From: Platanthera guangdongensis
Taxonomy: Eukaryota > Streptophyta > Magnoliopsida > Asparagales > Orchidaceae
NCBI GenBank assembly: GCA_039583875.1
Contig: CM077160.1
Span: forward strand, 112,301,314-112,365,313
Direction of reading: 5' to 3'
Length of the DNA stretch: 64,000 nt
The notes beneath the pieces are model-generated. The model was not told the DNA's origin. It saw only the letters and a list, made by a program, of their open reading frames with translations, and did not search any database. This document shows positions 21,548 through 33,460 of this stretch, piece after piece. The first letter of the stretch is position 1. Every line of letters starts with the position of its first letter. The position numbers were made by a program, and so were the translations under genes.

Positions 21548-24507
21548 TGCTCGTGATGTCACCACCTCACAATCTGAATGGGTGCTCGACTCTGGTGCTA
21601 CTCACCGCATGACTGGGTATTCCTCAGGTTTTCTCTCTTATACTCCTTTGTCTGGTAAGGAGAAAGTTATTTTTGCTAACGGATAGTTGTCCTCCATTGT
21701 GGGCACAGGCAACATCTCTTGTTCTCCGTCCATATCTCTTCCTTCTATTCTTCATGTTCCGTCCTTTCCTCACAATTTACTCTCCAACAGCAATATTACA
21801 AAATCTCACTGGCATCTGCGTCTACGATATCCGTCCTTCATTTATCTGCAAAAATTATTTCATTTTTTTACCTTTTCTTCAGAACTTTGATTGTGATGTA
21901 TGTGATACATCTAAACATGTGTGACAGACTTCTTCACATCGTTCTTTTCAAAGTAGCGTTCCCTTTGCATTCTGATGTTTGGGGGTCGTCTTCCATTGTA
22001 TCTTTAACTGATTTTTGAAGGTTTGTCACTTTTATTGATTGTTTCTCGCGCACTACGTGGGTTTATCTGTTGAAAAAGAAAAGTAAAGTTTTTCCCTGTT
22101 TTCAAGCTTTTCATAAAATGGTGCAAACTCAATTTAATGTCTCTATCTGTATTCTTCGAAGTGACAATGGGGGAGAGTATGATGATCGTGGTACTTTGGC
22201 TCTTACCTCACCTCTCACGATATCATCCACCAAAAAACTTGTGCTTACACCTCTACTTAGAATGGAATGGTCGAACGAAAAAATCGGCACCTCCTCGAGG
22301 TTGTTCTTTGTGTCTGATTAACAATGCACCTACCTAAACCGTATTGGGGTGATGTGGTACTTACACCTGCTCACCTTATCAATTGTCTTTTCTCATGTTC
22401 TTTCTTTTACTACTCCTCTAGCTCGTCTCTCTATCTCTGGCGTAGTTCATACTTCTCATTTGCCACATCATGTCTTTGGGTGTCTCTGTGCACCAACCCC
22501 ATTGTGGCAAACTTGACACTCGGTCTCAACGTTGTGTCTTCCATGGTTATTCTTCTACGACCAAACGATATCGCTGTTATCACCCCCCTCCAGCCTCCAG
22601 GCATATGTTCTATACTATGGATGTCACCTTCCGTGAGGGGGAGTCTTATTTTCTACCTTCGACTCATCATTTTTGTCAAGGGGAGATACAGATGTTACTC
22701 ATGTTCCTCTTCCTCTTCTCCCTTCCATCTCTTCCATTCCTTCCACTCATTCCACTTTGGTACCCATAGTTGTTATCCCGGTACCGAACTCCTCTACTAC
22801 GATTTCTCCTTTTCCTCATGTATACCACCGTTGTTCAGGTACACAGGCTACCACCGCTCCATCTCTACCAGTGCCGACTTTAGACATAGATTCTGATGAT
22901 GTTGATATGCATATTCCCCTTGCATTGCTAAAGAAAGGTAAAGTTACTTGTACGTAACATCCTATTTCTAATCATGTGCTTTACCATCATCTTACTCTGA
23001 TTTCATCAGGCTTTTGTTTTGTCTCTTTCCCTAATTGTTATTCCTAAGACATGGCAAGAAGCTTTGGAGATACCTGCTTGGACACAGGCTATGCAAGATG
23101 AGATGTCAGCCTTGGATAAAAATCACACCTGGGATGTTTCCGCTCTTCCTTCGGGAAAGAAAGCTATAGGTTCTCAGTGGGTCTTCTCTGTTAAGCAGAA
23201 CCAATATAGCAAGGTGGAACGGTACAAAGCACGCCTGGCCACTCAAGGATACACCCAGACTCATGGAGTTGATTATCAGGAGACTTTTGCTTCTGCAACA
23301 AAGATGGACTCTATTCGGATATTGCTATTGTGTGTTGCTTTCCTGGACTGGGACCTCCATCAACTGGATGTGAAAATTGTGTTCCTCCATGGTGAGCTGG
23401 AGGAGGAGGTGGTGTACATGAAATTTCCTCCTGGTTTTGTGAAAAAAGGAGCTGAAGGGCTTGTCTGCCGCCTAAGGAAATCCTAATATGGCCTGAAGCA
23501 ATCACCTAGGGCCTGGTTCGAGGGATTTCTCCTGGCAATGCCCAAGTTTGGGTACAAGCAAGCCCAATCTGATCATACCATGTTCATCCAGAGATATGAA
23601 CAATGTGTTGTGGTCCTAATTTGCTACGTATATGACATTGTGATTACTGGAAATGACATAGAGGAGATCGTCAATCTTAAGACCCTCTTATCTGCTGAAT
23701 TTGAAGTGAAAGACTTAGGCTCTATTTTTTTGGACATTTTGGTGCTCCGTTTTGGGCAAACGCCGTCGAAAGGAGGGTAAACAAATGAACCTCCGGCGGC
23801 GTTTGCTCTGTTTCCACCCGCCCGCCTTGAGAAACGCCCCAAAAAGCTCTGTTGGGAGCTGTCACCTCCCCCCTCCGTTTCGAACACTCCGTTTCCACCC
23901 GCCGGATTGACCCGCCACCGCCGAAACAAATGAAGCCTTAGGAAGATTACGGTTCTTACTAGGTATCGAAGTGGTTAGATCTGAGCAGGGTATCTTTATA
24001 TCTCAATGGAAGTACATATTGGATCTCTTAAAAGAAACTGCTATGCTTGGTTGTGTTCCTGTGAACACCTCGATGGAGGAAAATCACAGGATTAATGAAG
24101 ATAGTGATGGTGATCACACGGATGTATTACGTTATCAAATATTGGTCGAAAAACTTATGTATCTAACTCACACACGCCCTGACATAACGTATGCAGTCTG
24201 TATTCTTAGCAGATATATGCATTCTCCCAGAGTCAGAGATCAAGAAGTTGTGTATTGCTTGCTGCGATATTTGAAGAAAGCCCCTGGTCATGATATCTTA
24301 TTCTCCAGAAACAATTTGAAAATTGAGCTTTTTACTGATGCTGATTGGGGTAGAGGTCGTGATGACAGAAAGTCCACAACAGGATACTGTGTTTTTGTTG
24401 GTGGAAACCTTGTGATGTGGCGTAGCAAGAAGCAGAATGTTGTGGCTAGATCGAGTGCAGAAGCAGAATATTGTGTCATGTCCCAAGGCCTATATGAGAG
24501 GTTATGA
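21548..24507 (+). pseudogene. pol of copia element E
   Basis: Protease WVLDSGATHRMTG with intact D-S-G (GAC at 21588); integrase fragments (22021-22330, with SDNGGEYDD); a connection region with VVIPVPNSS; reverse transcriptase 23019-23717 (WVFSVKQNQ, ARLATQGYTQTHGVDYQETF, YGLKQSPRAW). The YVDD box is altered to YVYD (23625-23636), removing a catalytic Asp. The frame is split by a MITE at 23718 and resumes at 23941, then RNase H follows (ADWGRGRDDRKSTTGYC, RSSAEAEYC). It is cut at 24576 by a foreign LTR start. Multiple frameshifts, inactive. Confidence 0.9.
23718..23937. mobile_element. PIF/Harbinger (Tourist-like) MITE in E reverse transcriptase
   Basis: 220 bp flanked by the 3-bp duplication TTA (23715-23717 and 23938-23940). 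The ends are inverted: left GGCTCTATTTTTTTGG, right complement GGCTTCATTTGTTTCGG. Removing it restores the reverse transcriptase reading from GACTTAGG to AAGATTACGG without loss, so the insertion is precise. No coding capacity. Confidence 0.88.
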
Positions 24508-24576
24508 TTGTGTATTGTGTTACAAGATCTGGGTTTCTTTGTGACAGCTCATTTCTCCTTGTTCTGTGATAATAAG

Positions 24577-25075
24577 TGTACAACCATGTATCCGGCGAGT
24601 GGGCTCGGCAAGAGCTAGACCGGCCGGACCGAGCAGTCCAAGTCCCGGGCGAGAACCCAAGGGGGCCAGAGCTCGGCAGCCCCTGACTCGCTCGGGCAAC
24701 GTGGAATCATAGAGGGGCGAGAAGAGTTGGAGTACTCACACTCGCCCCAGGGAAGCTCGGCAAGCGGCAGGCGAGTAGGGCCAGCCGGGCCCGTACTTGC
24801 CAAGATCCAGGGAGAGGCGGTGAGTGTCATCTCCATCGAGCACTCGCCACCCCGGGCGAGTGGAGATCTCAGGGACCACTCGCCCATTGTTCAATGATGT
24901 TATTTACCATTTTGCCCCCGCGGGCCTGCCCATAGCCTTCCAGAACAGCAGAGTTGTGTTGTTGGCAGGCCAACCTGAACTGCACATAACTGTTTAGAAC
25001 AGCGGAGATTGGCTATTTGCAGGCCGTTTTCAGAAAACTATGAATAGGACCCAAGGGTTACCTCAGAAGGCATGC
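24577..25075 (+). repeat. Diverged LTR fragment related to the TR-GAG LTR
   Basis: Starts TGTACAACCATGTATCCGGC, close to the TR-GAG LTR start. It has GGCGAGT-rich, GC-rich sequence in place of the hairpin array and a promoter-like AACTATGAATAGGACCC near 25038 that lines up with the TATA region of 14678. It ends without the LTR terminus where gypsy sequence begins. It interrupts the RNase H end of E. Confidence 0.7.
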
Positions 25076-25460
25076 CTACTTGTGCCCCCTTCATCTTGCG
25101 CTATCTGAGGTATCCTTAGTTTGGCAGGATCATCTGCTAGATACTTAGTCCACCAAATTTTTGCCTCACCACGAAGGAGGAAAGTTGTCCGGGGAAACTT
25201 TTTATTTTTTGGACACTCCATAACATAAGCAAATCTCTGGTGTTTGCAATTCAATCGTCTATATCCATCGGAGTTTCAACTCCACTGTAGTTGGAAGAGT
25301 GGAGGTCTCTAAAATCCCTTAATTAACGGTCAATACAGACCTCCATGGCTACAGGTGTAGGGATTGGTGACGCTACTGCCTTGGCAATCAGGGTTGCCAA
25401 ATCAGCAGGTTCTGATGTTGCTGGTGCGGGTGGCATAGGTGGTGCATTAGCATCACTCAT
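25063..25460 (-). pseudogene. Ty3/gypsy gag fragment (G1)
   Basis: The minus-strand start ATG at 25458-25460 (MSDANAPPMPPAPATSEPAD) leads into a Gag N-terminus, then after a break KKFPRTTFLLRGEAKIWW (within 25063-25254), a hallmark of chromovirus-type Gag. The remainder is missing; it abuts the LTR fragment at 25075. A primer-binding site and LTR lie upstream at 25705 and beyond. Confidence 0.82.
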
Positions 25461-25704
25461 TGTGATATCCAGAGCAGTGTTCTGACGTGATAGTTCTCCC
25501 GCTTCATTAGCTCGAGGTTCCTAAGTGACATAGAAAAAGGAATTACTACTACAAATAACATATCTTAAAAAAATCATTACTGAAAGCATTTTCATACACC
25601 CGCGAAAACTAAGAGTTAGACAAACTCGATAACTCTACTAACAAAAGTTTGATTCTGACACAACTATATGACTCTGTGAATTTCCTGGGTCCAGGGGTCC
25701 TAAA

Positions 25705-25720
25705 CTTGGTTCTGATACCA
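25705..25720 (-). other. Primer-binding site of G1
   Basis: The minus strand reads TGGTATCAGAACCAAG next to an LTR end GGGGTGTTATAAT. It is followed by TTTAGGACCCCTGGACCC, a usual sequence at this place in Tekay/Del-like elements. Confidence 0.8.
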
Positions 25721-25722
25721 AT

Positions 25723-26700
25723 TATAACACCCCAATTTAGTTTAACAGGAAATCAGCAGTCCGGTCGTACACGCAATAAAAAGTAAACTAATTAACGGCA
25801 TAAAAATTGGTATAAAGTTAGTAAAAATGAAATTGTTAAAAAGAAACTTATAGCGGATGCAGTGAAAGAAAGACTAACTAGGGGTAAAAGAGTACCATGT
25901 CATGCTGAATTCATCAGAAATGAAACACTGTCAAACTGAAATAAACTGATACATCAAACATGAGTGAAGTATAACATAAACATAATGTCTACAAATAAAA
26001 TAACAGGTAAAACAACAGTGTGGTACAATTGAACAAAACTGACTGAGAAGACTGCACTGCTTATCCTAAGCGGATTCCCTGACCGGAGCCCCCTGTAAAA
26101 ACAAGTTCCAAAATGGTCAAGCCCACTGGAGATTAAGAAAATTACTCCCTCCAACAACACTTAAAGAAAAATATTTTAAGTGAATATTACTTGAATTTAA
26201 AATTGCATAATTTTTCTAACATTAACGTGGCACTTGAAAACACGGTCTGACATAGAATCAATCTATCGTGCGATCTGACACACTCATTTCTTAATTATAT
26301 AAATCATTGAATTCTTGAAGTTTTGGACTTGTGTTTGTTTACCGTCGAGCGCTAACTCTCTTTTCAGAACGTCATCTTCATTCTGCATCGCACGCATAGG
26401 AGCGTTGTACCTGTATTTCCTACACACTATAAACATGGGATAAGCACGATCAAATAAATAATGGGATTTGTTATTTTCAAACCAAGAGATGTGTAATTTA
26501 TGTTCCAACAGAGACCTTTGTATGCTCTTACCAGTTGAGAATTTTTACTCGGTGTCGTCACCGGAAGGTCGTGGCCTTAACCTTCAGTGTTTTGCTTCAA
26601 GAGATCTGTATCGCTATTGGAGTCAGAAGGTAGTTATAGTATTCTTAAAAATGCAATGGATACATGCGCATGCGTAATCTTGTGGCTTACTGCTTTAAAG
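25723..26700 (-). repeat. 5' LTR of gypsy G1 (right end not located)
   Basis: AT-rich minus-strand sequence ending AAATTGGGGTGTTATAAT. It contains the phrase AGTGGGCTTGACCATTTTGG and GGGGGCTCCGGTCAGGG, common in Del/Tekay LTRs. I could not place its start; sequence near 26750 already belongs to the next gag remnant. Confidence 0.6.
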
Positions 26701-26849
26701 AGAAAAGCTGGAAGAAGCAAATAATTGATATTGTTGATAGATGAGACGCGGGCTATGCGCGCTCCATTAGAGTGAAAGTTCTCCTGCCTGGTACCTCTTG
26801 CTCATCCACACTGGGGTACGGCGTTGCCCTCCGCTTGATTGTCAGCTTG

Positions 26850-28250
26850 TGGCGCGTGCTGGTTCGAAACTTAGTTCAGTAAAAACCTCCCAAGAAGACC
26901 TTGAACGAGACACTCAATCTCCATCTTCAACCGGTTGCAGCCTTTCGTACTATGATCATGCCCGCGATGGAAGTCGAAGTATTGCAACTGATTTCCCCAC
27001 TTTGGTGCGAGCAGCTCGGGCCTGCGAAGCGCATCGTTATCACGAATAGCAAGGAACATGATGGTTCGAGTGGTGTTCAAGGAAGTGTAGTCCTGATGTT
27101 GACGAGGTCCTCGGTCTCGGCGGGGTTGTCGTGACGCTCATCATTCTTCTTGGGAACCAGCGATGGTGATGACTTATGCCCCCTCTTCATCTTCGAGCTC
27201 CCTTCGAAATGTTGGCAGTGAGCTTTAATTTCCTCATCAGCTGAAATTTGGGCCTCGACCCGGTGAACGTGGTCAGAATAGCTGGGTACAGTCTTTTGCA
27301 TTAGCGCAGAGTAGAAACCACTGGGGCGTAACCCTTCAAGAAAAACTTCTCGTAGAAGTTCGGGGTCCATCCCTAGAATTTGTGGCGCCTTGGCAGTGAA
27401 GCGACAGAAGAAATTCATGTGGATTTCTCCCTCGTTCTGACGTATTCCTGAAAGGTGGAAGGGGTCCCAGACAATTCTGTGGTTGGCAATGAATTGATAT
27501 GTGAATTGTTGAGCAAGTTCTGCAAAGTTGTCGATGTCTCCTTCTCTCATTGAGTGCAACCAGGTTCATGCATTCCCTTTCAGTATTGTCTGGAATACTT
27601 GACGCAGTAGTTGATTTAAGGCATTGTAGATCATCATGAGGATGGTGAAATGGTTGACGTGCTCCAGCGGATCATCTGTTGAGTCATGTTAGGGAGCATG
27701 AAGACGCGTGGGATCAGATGAGCCAGAACCTCATGCGTTAACGGCAAGCCGTGGTGGAGAAGGAGGCTGGAAAAAGCGGCACATCGTCCGCCTTGTCCAT
27801 ATTCTTTGGCAATCACGTCACGAATTTCATTGCAAGTGAGCCTTCCAATTGCACACCTGAAACCAACTGCTTCTGGGCGGTGGTGACGATCATGAGTTTC
27901 GGGTTCTCTGGTAGGACGGATTGGGCGTGATGAGTTGGCCGCATTGGAGAACTTTTCTTCAGGGATGTGATGCTCGCGAGAGGCGTGCTCCGTCGGAGCA
28001 CAATTTGGAGTTGGAGGAGATGGATTGCATTGCTCGGGGATTGGATTGGGTGCTCGAGGAGCTCCTAAGTTTCTTAGGAGAGCGAGCATCTCGGCCTAAT
28101 GCTCTTCCATTTGGTGCATGCACCTTTCCAATGCAGCTACGGGAACAATCACAGACTCCTTCGCGAGAGGTGCGTTGATAAGCAAATGAGAGAGAGTTGG
28201 ATCAACGTGCCCCCAGGGATGGACTCTTCGGTAGTACGGGTAACTTTTCT
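26850..28250 (-). pseudogene. Ty3/gypsy gag (G2)
   Basis: Minus-strand remnant. An N-terminal region (ALERCMHQMEEH then a stop, EMLALLRNLGAPRAP) spans 28250-27634. The capsid-like core is at 27077-27559 (DIDNFAELAQQFTYQFIANH, PHILG-like region, LLREVFLEGLRPSGFY). A degenerate knuckle region follows at 26871-27080 (YFDFHRGHDHSTKGC). Frameshifts near 27600 and 27080 and several stops. The gag core resembles non-chromovirus plant gypsy Gag. No pol was seen on its 3' side; it runs into the G1 LTR. Confidence 0.85.
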
Positions 28251-28335
28251 CGCCAATTGCTGGTGGTCACGAGTATTGTCGTTAAGCGAGTACTGTCTTT
28301 CGAGTATCTTCAGAGAGCTTTGGGGGGGCGGTGTT

Positions 28336-28354
28336 TCCACAAACGGCGTCGAAC
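28336..28354 (-). other. Primer-binding site of G2
   Basis: The minus strand reads GTTCGACGCCGTTTGTGGAA, close to the TGGCGCCGTTTGTGGGAA site of many plant gypsy elements. It follows an LTR end CAACA at 28355. Confidence 0.72.
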
Positions 28355-29099
28355 TGTTGTGATTAGCTCGACACTCTCGCGGTTTAGTCGAAACAAACCG
28401 TCTTACCTTGAGAGCGCGTTGAGCGTGTAAACAGTCAAAGTAGATTACCAATAGCAGGCAAGCAGACTTTTTATGTGGAAAACCCGGAAAGGGTAAAAAC
28501 CCACAAGGCCGAATCGATGCTGACCAAATTGCATTACTTCTCTGGGTATTACAAATGGTAGAATTCTCGAGGATGACAAGTAACCGCTCGTTACAATGAG
28601 AGTTTGGTAGAATACGAAAATGAGATCTTCGAGTCGTCTTCGAAATGAAAGAAGATCTTCAAAGGCCGATGTGAGATCTTTGAATCGCCTTCGAAGGAGA
28701 TCTTCGAAGGGGAAGGAGATCTTCAAGGGGGAGGTGATCTTCAAAGGCCAAAGGAGATCTTAGCGAATCTTCGAAAACTGAAGGAGAACTCTGAAGAATC
28801 TTCAAATGAGCTCTCTCTGGTGTTGAAGGCAAGGTCTCATAAAACGAGGGCTCTGGGCTCCTTCACAGCTTTTGACAAGGGCGGCTTGATAATTGCACCA
28901 TTGTAAAACTACCAGACGGACAAATCACGTTCCTCGATATAGAGCACACGGATCGCCATTTTTGCGTATATGATGAATTTGCCCCTCGGGCAGCTTGGGC
29001 AATTCGGGCGGAACCGACGGCGATGACGGCAGTGAATGCGAACAGCCTGATAATCTTTGTGGACAGAAAACAAAGATGATAAATTGCAACGCATGCCAG

Positions 29100-29960
29100 G
29101 AAGGAATTGCAGGCGCCTGCGCAGGCGAGAGTGTTACGAGAGTGACGTGAGTATAGAGGCGTTGTGAGGGCGTCGTGAGAGCCGAGGTATTGTGAGCACG
29201 CCGGGAGCGTCGAGGCCTTTTGAGTGTGTCATGAGCGTCGACGCGTTGTGAGCATGTTGTGAGCGCGGAGGCGTTGTGAGTATCTGAGTACGGGGATTTA
29301 TGAGCACGATGGGAGCACAGAGGCGTTGTGATCGTGCAGTAAGAGCGGAGCCGTTGTGAGCATGTCATGAGGGCAGAGGCATTGTAAGCATGTCGTGAGC
29401 ACGGGCATTGTGAGCATGTCGTGAGCGCGGAGGCGTTGTAAGCGTGTCGTGAGCGCAGAGGTGTTGTGAGCGCACCGTGAGCGCAGAGCTGTTGTGAGCG
29501 TGTCGTGAGTGTAGAGGCGTTGTGAGCGTCGTGAGCGCGCCGTAAGCGTGGAGCCATTGTGAGCGCGCTGTGAGCGCAGAAATGTTGCGAGAGTGTCGTG
29601 AGCACGGAGCCGTCTTGAGCGCGTCGAGAGCACGTCGTGGGCGCAGAGGCATTGTGAGTGTGTCGTGAGTGTGAAGGCATTGTGAGCGCGGAGGTGTTGT
29701 GAGCGTGTCGTGAGCGCGGAGGCATTGTGAGCGTGTCGTGAGCGTGAAGGCGTTGTGAGTACACTGTGAGCGATGAGCAGTTGTGAGAGCACCACGAGCG
29801 CGCAGGCGATGTGAGCACGTTATGAGCGCACCATGAGCGCGGAGGCATTGTGAGCGCATCGTGAAAGTAGACGTGTTGTGAGCGCACTGTGAGGGCAGAG
29901 GCATTGTTAGTATGGAGGCGTTATGTGCGCTTCGTGAACGCAGAGGCATTGTTATGGATC
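29100..29960. repeat. GTGAGCGCGGAGGCGTT tandem array
   Basis: About 35-40 imperfect units of roughly 18-25 bp built on GAGCG(C/T)GGAGGCGTTGTGAGC and CGTCGTGAGC. All frames stay open over several hundred bases, giving His/Ser/Thr-rich or Arg-rich artefact ORFs. Confidence 0.88.
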
Positions 29961-30205
29961 ACAACGTCAAGCATCTCACGCGGTGGGAACTTGGCGTTGA
30001 AAGCTAAGTGAGATATTTGAATCTCCTTTAAAGGACCAAAGAAGATCTTCAAGTGTGAAGGAGATCTTCGAAGGGCTTCAAATAGATCATTAAGCATGAA
30101 GGAGATCTGAGCTTAAAGGAGATCTTCAATCGTCGAGGGAGAATCCTGAGGGATCTTCTAAGGAGCTCTCTAAAACATAATCCCCCCTCAAATGGTGGTC
30201 CAGGT

Positions 30206-30218
30206 CCCTTTTTATAGC
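30206..30218 (-). promoter_or_regulatory. TATA box of the G2 LTR
   Basis: The minus strand reads GCTATAAAAAGGG between the two tandem arrays. The position and strand fit the LTR promoter that would transcribe leftward through the gag at 28-27 kb. Confidence 0.6.
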
Positions 30219-30239
30219 TTCTATAGGTGGAGTCTTAGT

Positions 30240-30850
30240 AAGTACGTCATTAGGGGGTGCAGTCATCTGCACCCCCATGATTGAAGTTTTTCCTATCTGC
30301 ACCCCAATGATGCAGGATTTTACTATTCGCACTCCATGATGGGGGATTTTATATCCACACCCCCATGATAGAAGATTTTACTATTCGCACACACATGATG
30401 AGGGATTTAACTATTCGCACCACATGGTCGTGGTTTTACTATTCGCACCCCATAATGAGAAATATTATTATTCGCACCACGTGATGGGAGATTTTACTGT
30501 TCGCACCCACATGATGGGGGATTTTACTATTCGCACCCTCATGATGGGGATTTTACTGTTCGCACCCACGTGATTTGGGATTTTACTATTCGCACCCCAT
30601 AGTGGGGGATTTACTACTCACACTTCTATGGTGGAGAATTAAACTATTTGCACCCCTGTGGTGGGGGATTTTAGTATTCGCACCCTTAGTGTGGGGGATT
30701 TTACTCTTCGCACACATGGTGAGGAATTTTAGACCCGCACCCCCATGATAGGGAATTTTACAATCCGCACACACATTATGGAAAATTTTATTATTCGAAC
30801 CCCCATGGTGTGGGATATTACAATTTGTACCCCCATGATGGGGGATGCGA
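30240..30850. repeat. ~30-bp tandem array upstream of the G2 promoter
   Basis: About 19 units containing CACCCCCATGATGGGGGATT and TTACTATTCG. Each unit includes the short palindrome CCCCCATGATGGGGG or a decayed form, so the array is a row of potential small hairpins. Confidence 0.88.
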
Positions 30851-31890
30851 CGGCGGCGATCGGGAGGTGACAGTGAAGGTCGTGAGTGAGGTCGACTGTT
30901 GTGAGCGAGTGCGGCGACAAGTGCAACCGGCAACGACCGTGGCGGGTGGCCTATAACAAGCGCGACGGAGGGCGCAACGGGAGGCGAGCACATCGGGAGG
31001 TGACGAGAGAGGCGCACGGGGGAGGGGGATGCTCACACTCACTAAAGGGGGGTGCTCCCGCGCGCTGGTGCACGCGAGAGGGATATCCTTGTGCGCTGGT
31101 GTGTGGGTGGGGGAGATCCCTGCACGCTAGTGTGCGCGGGAGGGAGACCCCGAGATCTAGAGCATGTGGGGGGTTGCTCCTGCACGCTGGTGCGCACGGG
31201 AGGCGCTCATGCGCGATGTTGGGCCCGGGAGGGATCCTCTCGCACGCAACTGCGCGCAGGGTGCTGCTCCCGCAGGCGGGACCGTGTCGGGTGGCCGATC
31301 TGGCACGCGAGATGCTTGAGTGCAGGGTGTGCATAGCATGGCATGGCTTGCCGGCAGATGCATGTTGCACGTACAAGTTCTCTGGTGCCAGTTTAGGGGA
31401 CCAAACATACTAGGAATTGTACAAGAATGGATTTGCTGGAATTGTATTGACGGGCAGGTCGAGGTCGCAGCGAAAAATCTCTGGTACGACCGAACAATTT
31501 TTGGGGAACCCCATCAAGGATTAAAGCTCAACATGGAAGTAGGAGAGAAAAGAAAGTTTGATCTTACCAAATCAAAGGGATACGCCTCCGACTAATCTAG
31601 AGCAAATAAATGTACGACCTAGTTAATTACGTCATGGGGAATACATCATTATAACTACTCGAATATATAAAAAAATACATGAAAATAAAAATGTGAAACA
31701 AGTGCGCGACATAGGAGAAAAATGTTCGACATGACTAAAAAAACGAAAATGCGTATAAAAAACTTTGGCATTGTGGGGGCCTATCTGCATCAAAACAGCT
31801 ACAAAGAGTTGGTCTGAAGTGCAGATTGAACTGGTGTTTGAAGTCTATTCAATGTAAATTGGGTGTCTCCAACACAAGTTATATGTACCT
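30851..31890. other. GC-rich then AT-rich stretch without a supported gene
   Basis: 30851-31350 is GC-rich with GTGCGC and CTCCCGC words and open frames on both strands that look compositional. It may be the outer part of the G2 LTR. 31350-31890 shows no coding signal I can support. Confidence 0.4.
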
Positions 31891-31899
31891 CAACTACGT

Positions 31900-32720
31900 C
31901 AAGCTCAATGGAAAGAATCCAACCATATCCAATCCTCCAACAACATTAGTTGCTTAGTGAAGAAATGTTCATAGTGTGTGAACAAGATCAAGGGGTCACT
32001 CTTGCTGTCAAATATGGGAAAATCCGATTTCACACGGTACAGAACAGTGCCTCCTGCAAACCAATTTCTGAGAGAATCAAAGAGCATGATATACTACGGC
32101 CTATCCTGGATGGAATTATCGCAGGAAGGTGTACTGGCTGGAATGGCAAATGCATGCCATCAAGGTGGGTGGCTAGGGCCACAAATTTATCATGTTGTTG
32201 AGCCCAGTAGGCAATCATCATTTGCATTGTCACCATAACTTGTGTGAGAATAATACTACCTTTGTCCATGGATGTTAGAATCAAGTGGGCGTTATAGGAG
32301 GTCGCAATAGTAAAGGATAGGGGTTGGGAAGTTTGATTCAAAGTGTTGGGCATGTGGTATGCAGAGAAGTTGTGTCGCATTGGAGGATGGATGGAAAGCC
32401 ATTCAAAGTTAGGTATGCGTCGATCGACCAACTGAAGAGGATTTTTAGCAGACCAGTGAAGGTTCGAGGAAGAGAAGTCCCTGATAGAAGAGGAGTCTCG
32501 GACGGAAGAGAAGTCCTGGCCAAAAGAGTAGTCTTGGCTGGAAGAGAAGGGGCAGTGAAATGAGTGTTTGGTGAGGGATGAGCGATCGGCGGAGGAAACT
32601 GAATGACGTGGAAGTTGTGGAGCGCGAGGGGGTTGTCCAACTGCCTGTGGAATGAAATAAACAGAGTCCGCCGGTTTGTGAAAAGAGTGGGAGTGTGAAG
32701 GATACAAGGTCGGCATCCAC
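31900..32720 (-). pseudogene. Degenerate gypsy gag-like remnant
   Basis: Minus-strand frames contain QMMIAYWAQQHDKFVALATHL (within 32030-32716) and then VKSDFPIFDSKSDP with HYEHFF (31905-32087), which resembles the usual Gag entry RFDGTDPLGW and EQYF. The frames overlap and are shifted, and no further domain is recognisable. A decayed Ty3/gypsy Gag is the best reading, with limited confidence. Confidence 0.45.
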
Positions 32721-33460
32721 CGAAGGAAATGGCTCTAAAACCTAGTTGATGTGTGCTTATTGCGAGCGGGTGCATGCTCATGATAGGAAGAAGTCCCACA
32801 AAGGATCATCTCGATCCTTCTTTAAACTAGCTTTCCCAATGTTGGAGAATACAGTAGAAGCGGAGCTCGACCAAGAGAGAGAGGAAGGAGAGTTTTGCTC
32901 GACACTAGCCCTATTGAGAGGATAAGAGAATGGGAGAAGATTAAGAGGAGAAACTAAATTACATAGCTCAAAATATTACATTCATGAAACTCACATAGCT
33001 GCAAAATGTGACAAAATATAGTAGCGTTAAAATAACAGAAGGGATATTGCGAGAAATAAATATACGTGTCTGCGGTCACACATCGTTACCCCCTTCGTGG
33101 GCCCATAACAGTATGTTTCCTCAGTAACATGGAAAGTAATTTATTTGTGTTATCGCCGGTATTCAGATATCTATATAACATGAGTAGATAAAACTGGCGT
33201 TAGCAGGATAGCATCCAATTTGGTGGCTAAATTGGATGTTATCTAGATTATCTCAAAAGAGGTTAATCATTCTAGATGGCATCAAAACAAACTGCACTCT
33301 ACCGATGAAAATCATTATTTGAGGAACACTGCTATCTTAATAACAATAAATAAACAGGTACCCAGTGGTAAACCATCTAAAAAGGTGTTAATAAGGTTTC
33401 TCTAAATTCAACAGAAAAAATATAGAATAGTTGGCCACCGGGTAAGCTAATATAAACTTT
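32721..33460. other. No supported gene
   Basis: Mixed-composition sequence. A short plus-strand frame near 32745 reads CAYCE and SSRSFFKLAF but is too brief to assign. The rest (32950-33460) looks like intergenic or old repeat sequence. Confidence 0.4.

Larger units (their letters stand above)
28355..30850 (-). repeat. Long 5' LTR of gypsy G2 (at least 2.5 kb)
   Basis: From the primer-binding site rightward: AGATCTTCGAA-rich blocks (28600-28800 and 30005-30150), a 0.86-kb tandem array (29100-29960), a promoter with TATA box (30206-30218) and a second tandem array (30240-30850) upstream of the promoter. The outer end is not identified; related GC-rich sequence continues to about 31350. The long frames on both strands in the arrays are repeat artefacts. 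Confidence 0.6.

Noticed and set aside
28925..29949. Minus-strand ORFs of 320 and 194 codons rich in His/Ser/Thr/Arg
   Set aside because: They are frames of the GTGAGCGCGGAGGCGTT array; several frames are open at once.
32745..32935. Plus-strand CAYCE...RSFFKLAF segment resembling the start of a plant B3-domain protein
   Set aside because: Too short and interrupted; no B3 core follows. A profile search would be needed.
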